NCBI GenBank assembly: GCA_013298695.1 | Contig: JAAFIS010000002.1 | Coordinates: 92,935-156,934, forward strand | DNA: 64,000 bases | Direction: 5' to 3' | Source: Betaproteobacteria bacterium | GTDB taxonomy: Bacteria > Pseudomonadota > Gammaproteobacteria > Burkholderiales > Casimicrobiaceae | Shown here: piece by piece, positions 62,638 through 64,000 of the stretch | Position numbering within the stretch: the first letter of the stretch is position 1 | Layout of the letters: every line of letters begins with the position of its first letter | Notes under the pieces: model-generated | Told to the model about the DNA's origin: nothing | Database searches by the model: none | The model's input: the letters and a program-made list of their open reading frames with translations, nothing else | Made by a program: the position numbers and the translations under genes

Positions 62638-62788
62638 GTTGGAGTCCAAACGTTTACAAATTGAAGGCAGGCACTGAGTCTGCGTGCGTTTCAATCTGGT
62701 TCAATCGCGGTTCAATTGCGGTTGAATCTGTGGTCAATTTGCCAAAAACGCGCTACAGTCGCGCCACTGTTCACTTAAAGGATGCTCG

Positions 62789-63685
62789 ATGAACGCCGCA
62801 CCAGTCACCCAACTGCAAATCGATCAACGTGTTTACGACCTGTACGACGAGTATTGCCACGGTCGCATCGACCGTCGCGAATATTTGAAGCGCGCGTCAG
62901 CGCTTGCTGCACTCGGCATTCCCGCGCTTGCGATGGCCTCTTCGTTGTTGCCGCAATACGCGAAAGCGCAAACCATTTCGTTCACCGATCCGCGAATTAA
63001 AGCCTCGTACGTGAGCTACCCGTCGCCCGGTGGAAACGGCGACACGATGCGCGGCTATCTGGTGCAGCCCACGGGCAACGGGCCGTTCCCGGCAGTGCTC
63101 ATCATTCACGAAAACCGCGGCCTAAATCCGTACATTGAAGACGTCGCACGACGCGCTGCGGCCGCAGGATTTCTTGCACTGGCACCTGATGGATTAGCGC
63201 CGCTCGGTGGTTATCCGGGCAACGACGACGACGGGCGCACGATGCAGGCGAAGCTTGATCAGGCGAAGTTGCGCGTTGATATGTTGAACGGTGCAAAGTG
63301 GCTCAAGGCGCATAAGCTCTCTACCGGCAAACTAGGCGTTACCGGGTTTTGTTGGGGCGGCGGCACGTCAAATTATTTGGCTGCGGTGATGGGGGCTGAT
63401 TTGCAAGCCTCAGCGCCTTACTACGGTGCGGCGGCAGACACCGAAAGTGTGAAAAACATCAAAGCGGCGATGTTGATTCACTATGCAGAGACGGATCAGC
63501 GAATCAATGAGATGTGGCCCGCTTACGAAGCGGCCCTTAAGGCAGCTGGCGCAAAATACGAAGCGCATTTCTATCCGGGCACGCAACACGGCTTCCATAA
63601 CAATTCCACGCCGCGCTTTCAGGAAGCCGCTGCAAAGCTCTCGTGGGATCGCACGATGGATCTGTTCAAGAAGCACCTAGCGTAG
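62789..63685 (+). CDS. Exported dienelactone-hydrolase family protein (YghX-like)
   Basis: A 298-aa alpha/beta hydrolase. An N-terminal segment of about 30 residues precedes a Tat-like signal (RREYLKRASALAALGIPALA) ending near 60. The hydrolase triad is Cys188 (GFCWGG), Asp236 (ETDQRI) and His267 (TQHGFHN), as in dienelactone hydrolases. The N-terminal extension before the twin-arginine is as in the YghX subgroup. The substrate is unknown. An intrinsic terminator follows. Confidence 0.88.
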   Translation: MNAAPVTQLQIDQRVYDLYDEYCHGRIDRREYLKRASALAALGIPALAMASSLLPQYAKAQTISFTDPRIKASYVSYPSPGGNGDTMRGYLVQPTGNGPFPAVLIIHENRGLNPYIEDVARRAAAAGFLALAPDGLAPLGGYPGNDDDGRTMQAKLDQAKLRVDMLNGAKWLKAHKLSTGKLGVTGFCWGGGTSNYLAAVMGADLQASAPYYGAAADTESVKNIKAAMLIHYAETDQRINEMWPAYEAALKAAGAKYEAHFYPGTQHGFHNNSTPRFQEAAAKLSWDRTMDLFKKHLA

Positions 63686-63707
63686 CGCGCGGGTAAAGAA
63701 AATGTTC

Positions 63708-63735
63708 AAGGCGTCGCTTGCGGCGCCTTTTTTTT
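63708..63735 (+). terminator. Intrinsic terminator after the dienelactone-hydrolase gene
   Basis: AAGGCGTCGC-TT-GCGGCGCC followed by eight T residues gives a 10-bp stem with one mismatch. Confidence 0.9.
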
Positions 63736-63882
63736 GTCTAGCCGCTAACTTCCGCCCCCCGATACCTGCGCGCTCAAGGCCGGATTTCGCTCATGCGATG
63801 TTTGAACCGCGTTGTGGATTGTGACGACTCACCCAGCGTCACTCACTCAATCCCCAACACCCTTTTTGTAAGGAACACATCC

Positions 63883-64000
63883 ATGAAACACCTCCTCTTC
63901 GCTGGAAAAATATTGTTCGCAGCTATCGCGATCTCATCGTTCTCAACACCTGCGGCAGCAAACACGCCTGTCAGCCAAAAACCTAGCTGCGCGCTAGGCC
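63883..64000 (+). CDS. N-terminal fragment of an exported protein
   Basis: An ATG preceded by AAGGAACACATCC opens a frame with a clear Sec signal peptide (KHLLFAGKILFAAIAISSFS, then TPAAANTP). The gene runs past the window edge, so the product cannot be named. Confidence 0.6.
   Translation, partial: MKHLLFAGKILFAAIAISSFSTPAAANTPVSQKPSCALG

Noticed and set aside
1-64000. tRNA, rRNA, CRISPR array, prophage or complete insertion sequence
   Set aside because: I saw no cloverleaf-like tRNA, no rRNA segments, no regularly spaced repeats and no transposase or integrase gene; a tRNA scan would be needed to exclude a missed tRNA.

Overview
The window looks like a chromosomal segment of a mesophilic, respiring betaproteobacterium. 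The evidence is a five-step histidine pathway through HutF and HutG with a HutD protein, a Tat-exported high-potential iron-sulfur protein, a VC_2705-type acetate symporter with a DUF4212 partner, class I fumarase, class Ia ribonucleotide reductase with an ATP-cone, and many GC-rich dispersed palindromes of the kind common in Burkholderiales and relatives. Base composition is moderately GC-rich. No rRNA, tRNA, CRISPR array, transposase or phage gene was found, so species-level placement is not possible from this window.

Layout. (1) 94-5044, minus strand: a glycolate/D-lactate oxidation operon (FadR-type regulator, glcD, a second FAD-linked oxidase, glcE). (2) 5204-18795: the histidine-utilisation locus. 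A leftward operon hutC-hutD-hutI-hutG-hutF continues into a GMC oxidoreductase and a GNAT acetyltransferase; five of its six junctions are 4-base overlaps. Rightward, hutU-hutH are followed by a TauABC/SsuABC-type importer. A perfect 16-bp palindrome between hutC and hutU is the likely HutC operator. (3) 18805-22568: two membrane proteins and a YtrA-type GntR/ABC-2 exporter operon. (4) 22811-25878: a candidate small RNA, isocitrate lyase and an AbrB/Doc toxin-antitoxin pair. (5) 25921-30583: a small unknown gene, a flavocytochrome c sulfide dehydrogenase-like pair, purB and a glutathione S-transferase. (6) 30679-36137: an acetate module (symporter, DUF4212, TPR protein, small membrane protein, acs). 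(7) 36776-44299: YqhA-like protein, fumarase, a GGDEF-EAL protein, a MobA-like nucleotidyltransferase, dcd, and a YcaQ-like/PdeM-like DNA-repair pair. (8) 44890-50958: nrdA and nrdB, separated by three small genes. (9) 51014-64000: an accessory region with a DUF4062 protein, a CPBP protease, an amber-interrupted small gene, a secreted trypsin with a predicted beta-barrel partner, a catalase-family protein lacking the catalytic histidine, HiPIP, several secreted unknowns, a membrane HExxH protein and a dienelactone hydrolase.

Metabolic theme: glycolate, lactate, acetate and histidine catabolism feed the TCA and glyoxylate cycles (acs, aceA, fumA), with electron-transfer proteins (flavocytochrome c, HiPIP) nearby.

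The most striking non-coding signals are a family of about ten dispersed palindromes with core CGCCCAAT-TTA-ATTGGGCG (two inside hutF), several MITE-like elements that supply start or stop codons to resident genes, a promoter-plus-terminator unit that probably encodes a small RNA of about 70 nt, and a duplicated nrdA 3' end flanking a perfect hairpin.
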